A stretch of DNA of 64,000 nucleotides from Trichoplax sp. H2. Taxonomy: Eukaryota; Placozoa; Uniplacotomia; Trichoplacea. The notes below the pieces were generated by a model. The model was not told the origin of the DNA, made no database searches, and saw only the letters and a list, made by a program, of their open reading frames with translations. Shown in pieces: positions 52,901 to 64,000 of the stretch (positions are counted from its first letter, which is position 1; each line of letters begins with the position of its first letter). Both the position numbers and the translations under genes were made by a program. Where the stretch lies: NCBI GenBank assembly GCA_003344405.1, contig NOWV01000033.1:62001-126000 (forward strand). Reading direction: 5' to 3'.

Positions 52901-53299
52901 TCATTTTCAACCTCTTTTCCAAATCATCAGCATACTGTTTTTTCGTTTTTACCGGCATCATTTTCAGTAGATTAGAATAGTCAGTTTAATAATGCATCAT
53001 TCAGCCAATCTTAAAATTTAAAGTTTTATGAACTTTATATATGAGTTATTTAGATTACAAATTGCACTAAGAAAGTGCGCACGAGATTAACATTTAATAT
53101 TGAGAAATGACTTTATCAACGAACGAAAATGATTAAAAAATTTTCGAAATTACTGCTTCAAATTTTTCTCACTTTTCTTTTCCTATCAATAGGCATTCCA
53201 GCCCAACGTCTACATGACTTAATGTCGCAGTCAACCAGCGATTTTGATTTCAATTATAAGGATACCATTGTATTAACTAGTTCTGAAATTACGGAATAA
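43945..53299 (+). CDS. Notch-ligand-like membrane protein with EGF-like and five fibronectin III domains
   Basis: Predicted type I surface protein of about 898 residues. Exons: 43945-44010 (ATG, 22-residue signal peptide ending CQPAQ), 45766-46047 (or from 45754) and 46809-47019 (N-terminal domain like that of Delta/Jagged: GKITVHFLNYEN, CNETQMRCPSQFHIC, NPFTISY), then EGF-like exons 47483-47546, 47903-47964, 48091-48162, 48329-48451, then five FN3 exons 48861-49184, 49867-50190, 50297-50605, 50977-51282, 51415-51717, a membrane-helix exon 52060-52203 and the tail exon 53193-53299. All phases agree. The stretch CDSNWTGQYC...CAPDC...GQCICNDYWKGPNC aligns with the end of a DSL domain plus the first EGF repeat, but the conserved middle of DSL is missing. 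FN3 exons are all phase 1-1 and begin near GxPxxP. The tail after YRRYKRK is about 40 residues, Ser/Thr-rich, with no kinase domain. Confidence 0.85.
44440..45360. repeat. weak degenerate repeats in intron 1 of the Notch-ligand-like gene
   Basis: Loose matches near 44485, 44868 and 45124 (ACTAATGAA-like, GCTRGTTTATT- or CGGTTTGTTA-like, and TTTRWTCA-like blocks). Divergence is high and the unit is uncertain. Confidence 0.25.
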
Positions 53300-55086
53300 A
53301 ATTGTATCTCTATATTAGATATCAATTAATACACTTTGTTCTCCAATCTACCATCTCTGTGGATCCCAAAATGTGATTTTGATTGCTACAATTACTATAT
53401 CACTATCTAGTTACTCTAATCATCATGAATATACCTTAAGCCTACAGTATACCCCTCTGTAATAGATATGTATACAGTAGCATATTTAGTTAATGCACCT
53501 AATATTTTAATTTACTATCTTATATTTTGCTTCTTTCTCTCTTTGGTAATTGTAGCTATGATACCTACTGCATGTAAACACCTACTAGCCTGCTATTTAC
53601 ATATGCGGCTGAGTATATTGTACGGTAGTGTTTTGAAAGTTATAAGCGCTATTTAGAAATCTATGTAGACTTGATCTCGGCTAAGATTCCTTTACACTAC
53701 TAACTCGTACTGTTCGATTATACGATGTCAGCCTATGATTAGATAATTACTCGTATATCTATAAGTAGGAAATTTGAATTTACTCGATAGCATCTTCTAC
53801 TTTACTGTATAAACTCTAATAAACTCTAACCAGTAAGCGTTTATATTTGCATCATTTACTAGAAGCATTTGCCAAAATGGTCAATAAATATACGGTATGA
53901 TGTGGTATACCTAGAACTACGAGTAGGCATCTGAAATACGTATCTGCCTTTAACTACAGTAAAATACAATTGTAATTACTTTCCAAGCAGCATGTTCAAG
54001 AATGAAATATATAAGAAATATATAATTCTATATGGTCTACGCAATTCCTAAGCACAACACACTTTCGACTACTGTACTGTAAGTCCTTTAAGAATCGCAA
54101 TGGAACGACTTTCCCAGCAGAGACCTATAAAATAGTATCTTCTATAGAATCCAGCATATCAGCAAGATCTGTATTTAGAATTTTAATTAATAGGCCTGAT
54201 TTTATTGTAACCGTTTGAATCCTATAAAGATACAAGTATCTGAAATTTTTGTGGAATATTTCAGTCCCTACACAAAGAATGCACTTTTTAAATGTCAAGT
54301 TAGTAGTGCATGCCAATATGCTCTATAATAATTTAATTTTACTGAAAAGCTTTAGGCTTTTATTTAATAGGTCTGAAAGTAAATTTTCTAGCCTAGCACT
54401 ATAAAATTGTTCTGTTACGTTCAGAACCAGACCAGAAAAAAAAGCATATGTAGCTCATTTCTATTTGTATAAGGATATCTGGTATGTTATGAACAAGGTT
54501 GTAATACTTAATCCATACCATAATAGCATATTGTAAGCAACTAACAAACACTTTCTTTAAAAAGGCAGTATTATGAGTGAAGAGTGTCCTATACTTTGAA
54601 TTATAACTCTCGAACCAGATTAAATATCAAGCAAATTGATAGCAACAATCAATTAAGCCTTACTACAACTCTATTTTTGTATGAATGATGTAAAAATTTG
54701 GTATCATGAAGTTGAAAAATATATTAAAACTGTCTGCAAATAACAATTAGGTCCTATTCTCGTCTACCGCCACCTACAAATTGATCAAACCACTAACAGA
54801 CAAAGTAAAATTGCGCAGCTATTGTGATAAAATTATAATAATAATCAATTGAATCAATCATTTCAGCATTGACCGAAATTTAAGTAAGTACATAAATTCG
54901 CTTCATGATGTATATATTCATATATATACGGATATACCTATTACATTATGACTTAGAGGTAGTCATATATCAACATTAACTTCGCATTTAAAGATGGTGT
55001 AAACTAGAATCTCCTTTTCTGTACAGGTTAAACAAATTGCTCAGTCAAAAATTACACTCCGCCGCATAAAAGTTTATAAAGTTATC
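53300..55086. other. no gene recognised between two convergent genes
   Basis: 3' flanks of the Notch-ligand-like gene (plus) and tafazzin (minus). Open frames here are short, with no splice pattern. Confidence 0.5.
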
Positions 55087-57799
55087 CTAATGTTGTGGTG
55101 AACGAGCAAGATGGAGTTTGGCAGTTTTACGACCAAGCTCATATAATCTATCTTGAATATGATTCGTTATTCGAATTCTAGTTTCAGCCTATTAGTTAAT
55201 TAAATCAAATATACATAAAATTACATGTTAATATTGACATCACTGTCACTTCACGTAACACGAAATTAATCATGAATAAACATTAATAGCATTTCTAAGC
55301 AGTCATTATAATTAAACGAACCAGGCTTAGTTTATGCCTTCTATGATCTTGTATAAAGTTATCCACATGTATTGGCTCGCCAACATTGAATGTTACTTTC
55401 TTTATATTTATCATAGTATATCACATAGAATGGTTAGAAATTATAAATGAGTTGATAACATAGTTTTTTTAAATTTTAGATTTAATGAAATATCATTGAT
55501 TAATAAAATAAAAGTCCTACTTTAAACGGCCTTGGTATATATGGTTTATAGTTTGGTAGTAAATCATCCATGCCTAAGTAAATTATTTGTTTCAAGAGAA
55601 TAAATAAAAATGGAATACAGTATTCATTCATTTTACTAGACCAAACTAAAGCTGTACTATATCTAATATAGATCGAAGAACTATACAATAGTTTTATTTA
55701 AAATAATTTACGAATCCCTTTTAAACCGACAATTCAATGTATAATTTATCCGCTAATAACTGTTACTAAATGAGTACCAGCAAGGAATGTTTACTTGACA
55801 AACTAAGACTACAGCTACGAGCAAGTCGAAGAAGCGGAATGTAGCAGAGATAAGGGAGCACTTCTAGCTCAACATTTAGAGAGGCTGACTTACCAATACT
55901 AAAGCACGCAGTCATTTAGAATTAAGGACAAAGCATATGGTATATAGTGCCGACATACACAGAAATAATCAAATTGCTTCAAAGTATTGAATCTTAAATC
56001 CTGACTAATCAACGATCAGGTTTAAGGCGACACAGGTTACTGTATACAGTATCCGTTGGACAATCATCAGTAAAGACTAAGTTCCTGCTTAGATATTCAC
56101 CTTCATGCCAATAAGGTAATACAATTGGAGGGGTTTTAGCTTCCATTATTAGTCTTGAAATACCTATAATCCAAGAAAAGCAATTAATAAATTAAAACTG
56201 AAAGATATGCTTAAGTTACTTTAATCTAGATAAAATCTTAAAAGTGATTAATTTATACAGCTTGATTATTACGAATAATTTGTGTTACATACCCCATTTG
56301 ATCCTCATTGGGGTTTTAGCCATATTGACTCCGCCTGTTTATATCGTTGAGGTAAGGATTATGTTAATTCAAAATACTGTACAATCAATTCTACGATTCT
56401 ATCTCCGATTTCAACCCATACAAAATTATTGTAATCTTACTTATGCAAGTGCTGTAGCTTCATTTTGATAAAGGAAAATTGATATTAGCATTTACCTTCC
56501 GGGAAAATATGCACCCAATCACCTTCATCTAATTTTTCTATAGCCCAATCAACTCCTGGCTGATAAATGCCATCTCCACGGACAACAGGAACAACCTATG
56601 CAAGTGATAAATTTATCATTGATTCAAATTTTAACATTTAGAAAGTACACCATTCTACATTACAGGTAGTAATAATTTGAAATATTCCCATACTACATTT
56701 CCTCAAAGTATCGTAGCCTACCCGACCACTTGTAAAGAGTAAGGTTAAAGGAAAGCTGGTAAAGCAGATATTATTGGCAGCTAGAGTCCTAGTATAGTCC
56801 AAAGAGAAGACAGCAACAATTTTCAATCACGATAAAAATTCAATCAAGAATTTGACTTGTACATTGAAAAAGAAGAAATTTGACAATTTATTTCTACCAT
56901 CTCATCAGTTTATACTGCATAATAGTAGAGGCAGGTAGTAGGCCTTGAGGGGAAAACAATGTCCACACCCGTTTGAAATTGTCCATAGATCCATATGAAC
57001 AAGTACAAAATGATAAAGCATCAGTAGGTACATGCCCAAGATGGTTTAGAGTTAGGATACAGAAATAGATTAAATTACTAATGGTAGACAGCAGTGTAAT
57101 GTCTCTTAATTTAATTTATGATTGATTGGCTGGATTCAAAGATTAATTTGACTAATTGATCCGACAGTTAAATTGAATTTGTTTACAACATATTTATTAC
57201 ACATTACACATTGATACATTTCTATACTTTATTAGAGTTGGATATAGATAGATCCCATTCAATCCTGTTAAATTACTCATGATAGACAGCTGTGCAATAT
57301 GTAGTAATCTATTTTAGGCATTGATTAGCAGCATAGAATGATAAACTTACCTAATAGACCAGGATCATCAACACAACAGTGATGATTAGAAACAGTAATT
57401 AGTCCAACATGAGGAGGTCGCTTGGTAACAGCATCATTCCATCGATCAAGATTAAAACGATTGCCATAAGTTAATCGGTCTACGATAAACAGAATAATAT
57501 CAAGACTTGATTAATTTATTGTACAAGGAAATGTGGACGGAGAAATGAAGACCCGTAATCGTTGCAGTGCTGTAGAATAGCCAAGATGGCTAAGAAAATA
57601 ACAATTCCTGCAGGTAACAAGCCAGTGTAATATTCATTAGCTGTATCTTACCCATGAATACTTTACAAAGTAGAAACGACGATGTCATTACTGCACAATT
57701 GATCCAGTTATAAAATTTTGCTTTATAGAATTTATAAGGGAAAGTAATCGTCTGTGAAAGTTTGGTATTGGTCCATTTCTCTCCGCCAGCATGCGCCAT
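55087..57799 (-). CDS. TAFAZZIN: tafazzin, cardiolipin transacylase
   Basis: Mitochondrial phospholipid-lysophospholipid transacylase that remodels cardiolipin acyl chains. Ten exons, high to low: 57799-57652 (ATG, hydrophobic N-terminal segment), 57479-57351 ([18 protein letters not shown] with the catalytic HX4D), 56943-56898 (QYKLMRW), 56788-56722 ([10 protein letters not shown]), 56595-56496 ([23 protein letters not shown]), 56334-56293 ([15 protein letters not shown]), 56163-56101 ([10 protein letters not shown]), 55573-55521 ([15 protein letters not shown]), 55399-55322 ([10 protein letters not shown]), 55188-55087 (stop). All phases agree, giving 275 residues. It matches the short human form: no insert lies between the VVRG and DGIYQ equivalents. 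The donor after 55322 (GTTCGT) is weak. It diverges from MCM10. Confidence 0.95.
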
Positions 57800-58129
57800 G
57801 TTGAATGATTGAGGCGTTGGACGTGACGCACGCCACGGTGAGTGAAGTGAATCGATTCAGTCAACCGTCTGCTTCACTTGTTGGCGACAGATAACGGCGA
57901 GCTCAGTGCAATACGGTACAGTACACGACAGTTACCGTACAGTACTGTACTGTACTGTACTCACTCAGTGTACTGTACAGTACAGTGACATTCAATCGGT
58001 GTCATAGTAAAGACTGTAGATCTTTCCGACGTGCTAAACCACGCTTGCGTCAACCATGGCGGGAAATTCCAACTCATTCATACCTGATCAACCTCATACT
58101 GCATTCACTTCAGAAAAGAGAGAAACAAC
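57800..58129. promoter_or_regulatory. shared divergent promoter region of tafazzin and MCM10
   Basis: The 330 bp between the two start codons is GC-richer than its surroundings (CACGCCACGGTGAG, GGCGACAG blocks). It holds the GTACTGTAC cluster. No TATA box is apparent. A shared 5' control region is inferred from layout only. Confidence 0.55.
57912..57988. repeat. GTACTGTAC/GTACAGTAC palindrome cluster
   Basis: Overlapping TACAGTAC, TACTGTAC and ACCGTACAG words form nested palindromes that can fold on themselves. Scattered short versions occur elsewhere, for example near 62842-62856. Confidence 0.85.
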
Positions 58130-61100
58130 ATGAACAACATGGCTGACCCAGGTTAGCATTAAATGATAGCTGTAAAAATAGGATAAGCATTGCAAAGAGG
58201 GCAAGATGGATTAATGATTTCAGTGATAAATGATAGAATGGATCTATCTCTACTTTATTTCTTAAAGACCATTTGTATTCAATGATAGCTGTGAAAAATA
58301 GAATAAAATTTCAAAAGTTGACTAGGCTACGAGTAGTTGCATCACCTTTCATCAGTGATAAATGATACAATTCATCTAGTTCTATACGGTTTCTAAAAGA
58401 CATTTTGCTTAGTATTCAATGAGAGCTGTCAAAACGGGAAGTCAAATTTCAAGATGGCAAGATAGACTAGTTGGTTACATCTCTGATAGCGGATAGAATG
58501 GATCTATTTCTGTACTATTTCGAAAAGATAGTTACCGTACAGTGTATTCGTAATCAATGATAGCGGTGAAAAATGGGATAGAAAATTTTAAAGATGGCAA
58601 GATATACCGTTTTATCTCGGTGATTAATGATCGAATTCATTTATTTCTATATTTTTCTAAAGACAATTTTGAAACGCTCCTGTCATTAATGGACGAAAAA
58701 GAAGATGCAAACCATAGCATAAATGATACAAATTTTTCCATGGTAGATGCTTTAAGTAAGTCTTGTTTCAGATGATTTGCAATTTCTACCACAAATTATC
58801 AAAGTAAAATTCCTCCTTCGAAACTTGACAGTTTTAAGACCCTTAACCTTATAAACTCGTGTAATACTGCTACTCTAAGAATCTGGCTAAGCTCAAATTA
58901 AACGACTGTAATGTTGTAAATGATGATATGGGTAGTTTGTACTCGACGGTAATGAGCTACTTCTTGAAAATAATACGACCTAAATGGAGAAATAGTTCTT
59001 GACCAGCATATAACTTGCTATACACCTGTTAATACGAAATGTATAACTATTTTCAATGATACATTAAAAATGGAAGTAACTTTAATAAATAGCTTAGCAA
59101 TGAAACAAAATAATACTGTAGATGATCCAAGTATGATCTGGCATTGAACGGTAATAACCTAGAGTATAAAAAGATTGCAGCACGGTCTAGTATGATAATT
59201 GGCAAATATTTAACCGTGCATGCTCTGAAAGCGTACATTAAAAATGTTAAAGGATTTTACAAAATTAATATGAAAATCATGAAAGCCAAGCAGTTCCAAT
59301 AAAAGAAATAATAGAAATGACTGAATAGTCTGCATTATTATATCGGATAGTAATAAATGAGATTCTTAAAGCAATGCAAAGCAGTCCAACGTAGTTATGA
59401 ACGAAAGAAGTATGCATACAGTATATTATAAGATGTTAATGAATACTTCAGGAAAAATAAACATAAAGCGACGAAATAGAGTTGAACAAGCCGTAATTAT
59501 ACGATTAATATGACAGCACGAGCAATGTAGCATTGAGAACTAATAAATCGAACTCTAAAAATAATGCAATATATCCCAGTAAAGTTAGCCTGACCTAATC
59601 TACATGCAACGTTAGACAACTTTAATGGATGCTTCCTGTAAAGCAAATTTGAAAAGTTTTCAATCATGAAATCAATTTAAGCAGCTTTTTTTCTTCTTAC
59701 AGATGAATTAGCAAAGTACAAAAATAAATGTAAAACATTAGAAAATCATTTGAACAATTTTAATCATCAACAAGGAAACACGAAACCAACAACGCCCAAG
59801 AATTTACTGCAGGGTGAAAAGACAAACGCCGGTAAGTACCTGATTATATCTAGCCATTATAAATATCATTGAGGCAAAAGGAGAGCCTTCGTTTTCACTT
59901 CTGCATGCATAGACAGTAAACTCTCTAGCTTGCTGCTTCAACGAAGCTAGTAGTTATTAAGTCGGTTAGTATTTAAAATTTTGTTATAAAAAAGGTTAAA
60001 TCTCATACAGCTCAACACCGGCTGTCGTAATTATAACTAATTTATAACGTGCTATCGATCATGGTCAAAATAGTAAAATTATCCGTGATTGGTAATTAAA
60101 TAAATATTTATGCAACGTAATATAACGTATATCATTTAAATGAAAGTTATTTGTTGTTAATTTACCAACTACATATTTTCGATCATGAAATTTTAAGATA
60201 AACTGCTATGATAAATTATGATAGTGTACTAGATCGGATGTAATTTAGTAGACACAAGATTTCTTTTTCAACTATATATAATTAAGAAATTGTAATTGGA
60301 ATCTGCCTATTGACTTTATACAACTAATTATTAGATTATAGCAAACATACTACACAACGGCCATTGCAAAAAAAGAAAAACGACATACAAGGTCTGCTTA
60401 TAGTAATACTAGGTGTACAGTAATGTGCGATTGATACTCGTAACTGTAGCATACCTTTTAACAGAATAAATCCAATTGTGGTAGCTTCTTTAAAGGTATT
60501 TCACAATAATTATTCTGTCATCGTTACTAGCACCAACGAAAAAGTATCAAAATAAATCTGATGCTGATCGAGAGAAATATTCCGGTTTAAGGATAGTGTA
60601 AGTCTGCAAAGAAATTTAAAAATCCCTATCCTTAGGTTTAAATACATTATACTTATCCTTACCAATTTTCTCTGTTACTTATATGTGTAGAAAGCCGGTT
60701 ATATCATCAGTAAGTTTAGACACAAAAATGAAAGATAAGAAGTTCGTTAAACTTTGTGAATTGAAGTGGCAGAAAGACAAATTAAATGATGATAATAATT
60801 GGGTAATCATGGCAGTAATTATCCAAAAGTTACCCCCTAAACAAGCATCAAATGTAAGGTTGCACGTTAATAAGAATCAATGATAGCGAAAATTATCAAT
60901 CTACTATATTTGCAATCAAATATCTTATAGTAACTTGACTTAAAATGAATACTAATCATTTAAAGCAAACCATTCTTTACGTTTTATTATTGCATACATG
61001 TTCGGTCCAATAGCACCCATAATACGTATCAGGTTACTTTTTAGAGGCGACAGGATAAACTAAAATCTATAATGCGATGATAGTCTATATCGATTTAACT

Positions 61101-64000
61101 CTATGCCAGTTCATACTGTCTTCCCTAATTTGTTACAGCATTGTACTATGCAATACTAGTGAAAACTAGCCATCCTTTTTACTCGCTTCATATTATCCAT
61201 AACTGAATTCTAAACAAAAGTTTCTCTTTAAATTCTTATTCAGGGTAAAACGTATGGTATCTTAAAATTATCAGATTTTAATACCACCATTTCACTTTTC
61301 CTCTTCGGGGATTCTTACAAAGAACATTGGAAAATAGTTGAAGGAACCGTTATCGCTGTTGTCAATGCAACAGTTATGAAATCGAAAGAGGTTAATTAAT
61401 GAAATAAAAATAACATTTCATCTTCTATGAAAATGTTACCTGTTTTTTTGGTAGTTTTGACAAGCTTACTATTCTCAAAGTGATACAATTGTATCTTTTC
61501 ACCGTAGGGCAAGAAGTATGACGATATTTCACTATCTCTGGATTGTATTCATAAGTTACTGCCTGTTGGTATGTCCAAAGACATGGGCAAATGCATAGCT
61601 ACAAGGAATGATGGTGCTGTATGTACTAATGTGATCGACAGGTAATACTATTGTAGCTTATAATTTTCTTACTGCAGCCTATCTATATTATTCTCTTTCT
61701 ATCTATTCATAAGATCAAAGACTGAATACTGTGACTTTCACATTCACACCGTTTACAAAAAAATGAGATCGCACAGGATGGAATTCCAGCACGGGTATAG
61801 ATAAAATCTGTACACTTACACAATTTCTTTTCATGCACAAATTCTAGAAATACGCGTTAAAACTACAATTTAGTTTAATTTTTTATTATCTTCGTAACTT
61901 TTGAATGATTCCTGCAGATATGGTGCTCCACATGTACCTAAATATGCTCCTCTTAAAAGGAAGATGGAAAAAGATATATATTTCTACCAAGGGCAGACGT
62001 TCATGATGAAACCTCCACCTCCGACGAAACAAAATAAAAAAATTTCTCTTAAGGATATAGGTGGTTCGGAAGTAAAGACCGTTTCATTTCCTTTAACGCA
62101 AACATTAGCAGGAAATACTAGCGTTAATAATTCCCGTGTAGAATCTGTGAGAGAAAATTCAAGTGGTAGCAAAGTTAATAGATCTCCTTTGATTGATCAA
62201 GAATCTTTGTAAGTTATTTAGATCTGTTGCTGTAAAAATGACTGAAAATGTTCACTAATTTTTGATTATACGACTAAACTTTCTTTTCTAGTCGTAAAAT
62301 GTTACAAGTTCCTTCCGTTGGCTCACGGAATATAATACAACACCTTACTGATGATCAATTACATAAAGGTAAAATTCCTACTTAAGGCCACCTCGTGCTA
62401 TTGTGCTTAATTGCTAATAAAGTAAATAGAATCGTATATTGTAATGGCTTAAACAATCTGTAGTCACTAACAAACGTTCTTATGTAACAGACAGCAAAAA
62501 TGTGTCAGAGAAAGCTCTTTCAGCTTCACAATTACTCAAAGTTCATGCTGAAGCCACAAAAACAGGAACTACACCAGTCAATTTTGAAAAAGTTGGCCCG
62601 CGCCTTGGTCGTGGTTTGCTACCGGGTGCCTTTATTAATTTACCATCGAAGATAAGTCGTTGTGCAGCGAAGGTAAGTAAATTATGTAGGCAATCTGTGC
62701 GAATCTTTTGTTTTCTACAATTGATGTGGAGGGCTTAAATTGAAATTTGATTTAAACCCTCTCTATAAAATGCACTGTACTATGTTTAAAGTAAAAATAC
62801 ATGAAAATTTGATTTGTGATATTGTACCATATCGTGTGAGTACCGTACAGTACAGTACATCTCGAAAATTTCTAATGGCTAGGTGCATAGGGTTTCAGTT
62901 CAATGCAACCGCAGACTGTATTGCTTTGTAAGGTGTTTTGTATATTTACGCATAAAATTCTTTTTTAAGTATAGGTATATCTCCATTATTACTAGTAGCT
63001 ATTACAAATTTGTAAAACACCAGCTGATTGAGCCTCTTTAATAACAAGTTGCATATTTCAATGAGGTCATTAACGGTTGTGACCAATGTTACCAAGTGAT
63101 AGTCTCGACCACTTGTTGAACAATGACCAACATATTCTTAATCTGATATGTAAATATTGTCATTTTAACATGATAGACCGTTTATAAATTACTTCTCACA
63201 TCGACAGAACATGTACATTATGATGAGCTTATTTAACTATCTTGCGTAGATATCGATTCTTTACTCCTAACAATGTTATTTATTTTATTAGCAAAGAGCA
63301 ATAGCTATTGTCAAACAAAAGCCCTTAAAAAATATCGATCCTAATAGCACGTCAGTTACGCTAACGGAAAAGGACCTTCAACGAATCAACAAACGACGAG
63401 AAGATAACGTCGAACGTTCAAATCGTCAATTAGAGAAAAATAGCAACTGTACGACATAATCGTTAAAAATGCATCCGCTCTTTATTAAGTCAGTACACTT
63501 TTAGTTGTAACTTATCGACTATTTTGTAATCGTGTTAATAGCCAACCAAGACAACAAAGATTCTCCGCTGGTAAAGAAGAAGCGAAAAGGAATACTTGGA
63601 GATTTGAATACCATAGATTTACAATCTCCTGAGGGTCAACTGTTATTAGAAGCAAAATCAGCTTTTGAAAATATTGTAACTGATGTAAGCAACATTAATT
63701 TAGTGTATCCAAAATTAAATAAGCTAATTGTAATCGATTTCAAATTTAGATGGATTTGGAAAGGCAAGAACTATATTTCCAGGAATTAGAACGAAAAGAA
63801 AAAATATATGATCAGCTCCAATCAATTCGAGATCAAACTGTATCGGCATATCACTGTAAAGCGGTAACTGAATATATATACTCGTATATGTTGAATTTAT
63901 AATGGCAGTGTTACGGAGAAACGGATTAGAAGAGCAATTTTAATGAAACGAGACATTCCTGTGATCTTTCTATTACAGTGCAGATATACTGCCCAGAGCA
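58130..64000 (+). CDS. MCM10: replication initiation factor MCM10 (3' end beyond window)
   Basis: Nuclear scaffold that activates the CMG helicase and links it to DNA polymerase alpha. Exons: 58130-58151, 58663-58755, 59703-59831 (coiled segment), 60335-60391, 60531-60597 (KYSGLRI), 60691-60853 (WVIMAVIIQKLPP, OB fold), 61244-61390 (GKTYGILKLSDF, ISLFLFGDSYKEHWK), 61508-61641, 61714-61794, 61918-62208, 62292-62368 (GSRNIIQHL), 62491-62672 (PRLGRG), 63292-63448, 63542-63684 (KKKRKGILG), 63750-63863, 63979 to the end. All phases agree. The CCCH zinc finger is C-x9-C plus CDFH over exons 61508-61794. The last exons enter the C-terminal zinc ribbon at HCKAC. Exon 1 (MNNMADP) is inferred from a good donor and phase. 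A start at 58689 (MDEKED) is the alternative. Confidence 0.93.
58163..58675. repeat. four tandem units across MCM10 intron 1
   Basis: Units start at ATGATAGCTG-like words near 58163, 58282, 58419 and 58557 (spacing 119, 137, 138). Each ends in a pyrimidine-rich stretch followed by AAAG and A. The last such end is the splice acceptor used at 58662. Confidence 0.8.
59832..60334 (+). other. MCM10 intron, no other feature
   Basis: A 503 bp intron, GT at 59832 and AG at 60333-60334, with nothing else notable. Confidence 0.6.

Noticed and set aside
58557-58775. A single 72-codon MCM10 first exon starting at 58557
   Set aside because: The first 35 codons are translated tandem-repeat DNA. A good splice acceptor at 58662 and a phase-matched donor at 58151 give a better N-terminus.
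61984-62172. Minus-strand 62-codon frame
   Set aside because: It lies antisense within a well-supported MCM10 exon.

Overview
The window reads as nuclear DNA of an early-branching animal, most likely a placozoan of the Trichoplax/Hoilungia type. The grounds are very AT-rich sequence, many short exons split by small GT-AG introns, and a clearly metazoan gene set. The species is inferred from memory of such genomes, not shown by a search. Exon boundaries were found by reading conserved protein segments through splice sites with matching phases. Apart from a few named uncertainties, each gene model keeps frame across every listed intron.

Left half (1-30.5 kb): repeat-rich and gene-poor. The only recognisable gene is a minus-strand class C GPCR resembling the GABA-B receptor, from an ATG at 15454 down to an exon for membrane helix 4 near 1400. 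Its 7.1 kb first intron and 3.1 kb later intron are full of repeats. Helices 5-7 are not in the window, and one exon carries a 1-base frame disruption. Two 20-N assembly gaps (9461-9480 and 26188-26207) are each flanked by near-identical direct repeats. These look like two haplotypes placed end to end. One pair differs by a 1,948 bp TG...CA element with a 5 bp target duplication (solo-LTR-like). The other differs by a 3.8 kb segment. At least five diverged copies of a TATA-containing LTR-like repeat lie in the same orientation here.

Right half (30.9-64 kb): five compact genes. SLC35B4-like UDP-sugar transporter (minus, 30901-35444) contains one U12-type AT-AC intron. ANKRD16 (plus, 39702-42620) follows, divergent from it across 4.2 kb of repeats that include an array of hairpin-bearing units. 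A plus-strand gene at 43945-53299 encodes a signal peptide, a Notch-ligand-N-terminal-like domain, a shortened DSL-like/EGF region, five fibronectin III domains, one membrane helix and a short tail; this is the most unusual protein in the window. Tafazzin (minus, 55087-57799) and MCM10 (plus, 58130 to beyond the window end) are divergent, separated by about 330 bp containing a GTACTGTAC palindrome cluster.

The genes do not form a pathway. They cover Golgi/ER sugar-nucleotide transport, tRNA-synthetase proofreading support (known for mammalian ANKRD16), cell-surface signalling, cardiolipin remodelling and replication initiation. No tRNA, rRNA, CRISPR array or prokaryotic feature was seen.
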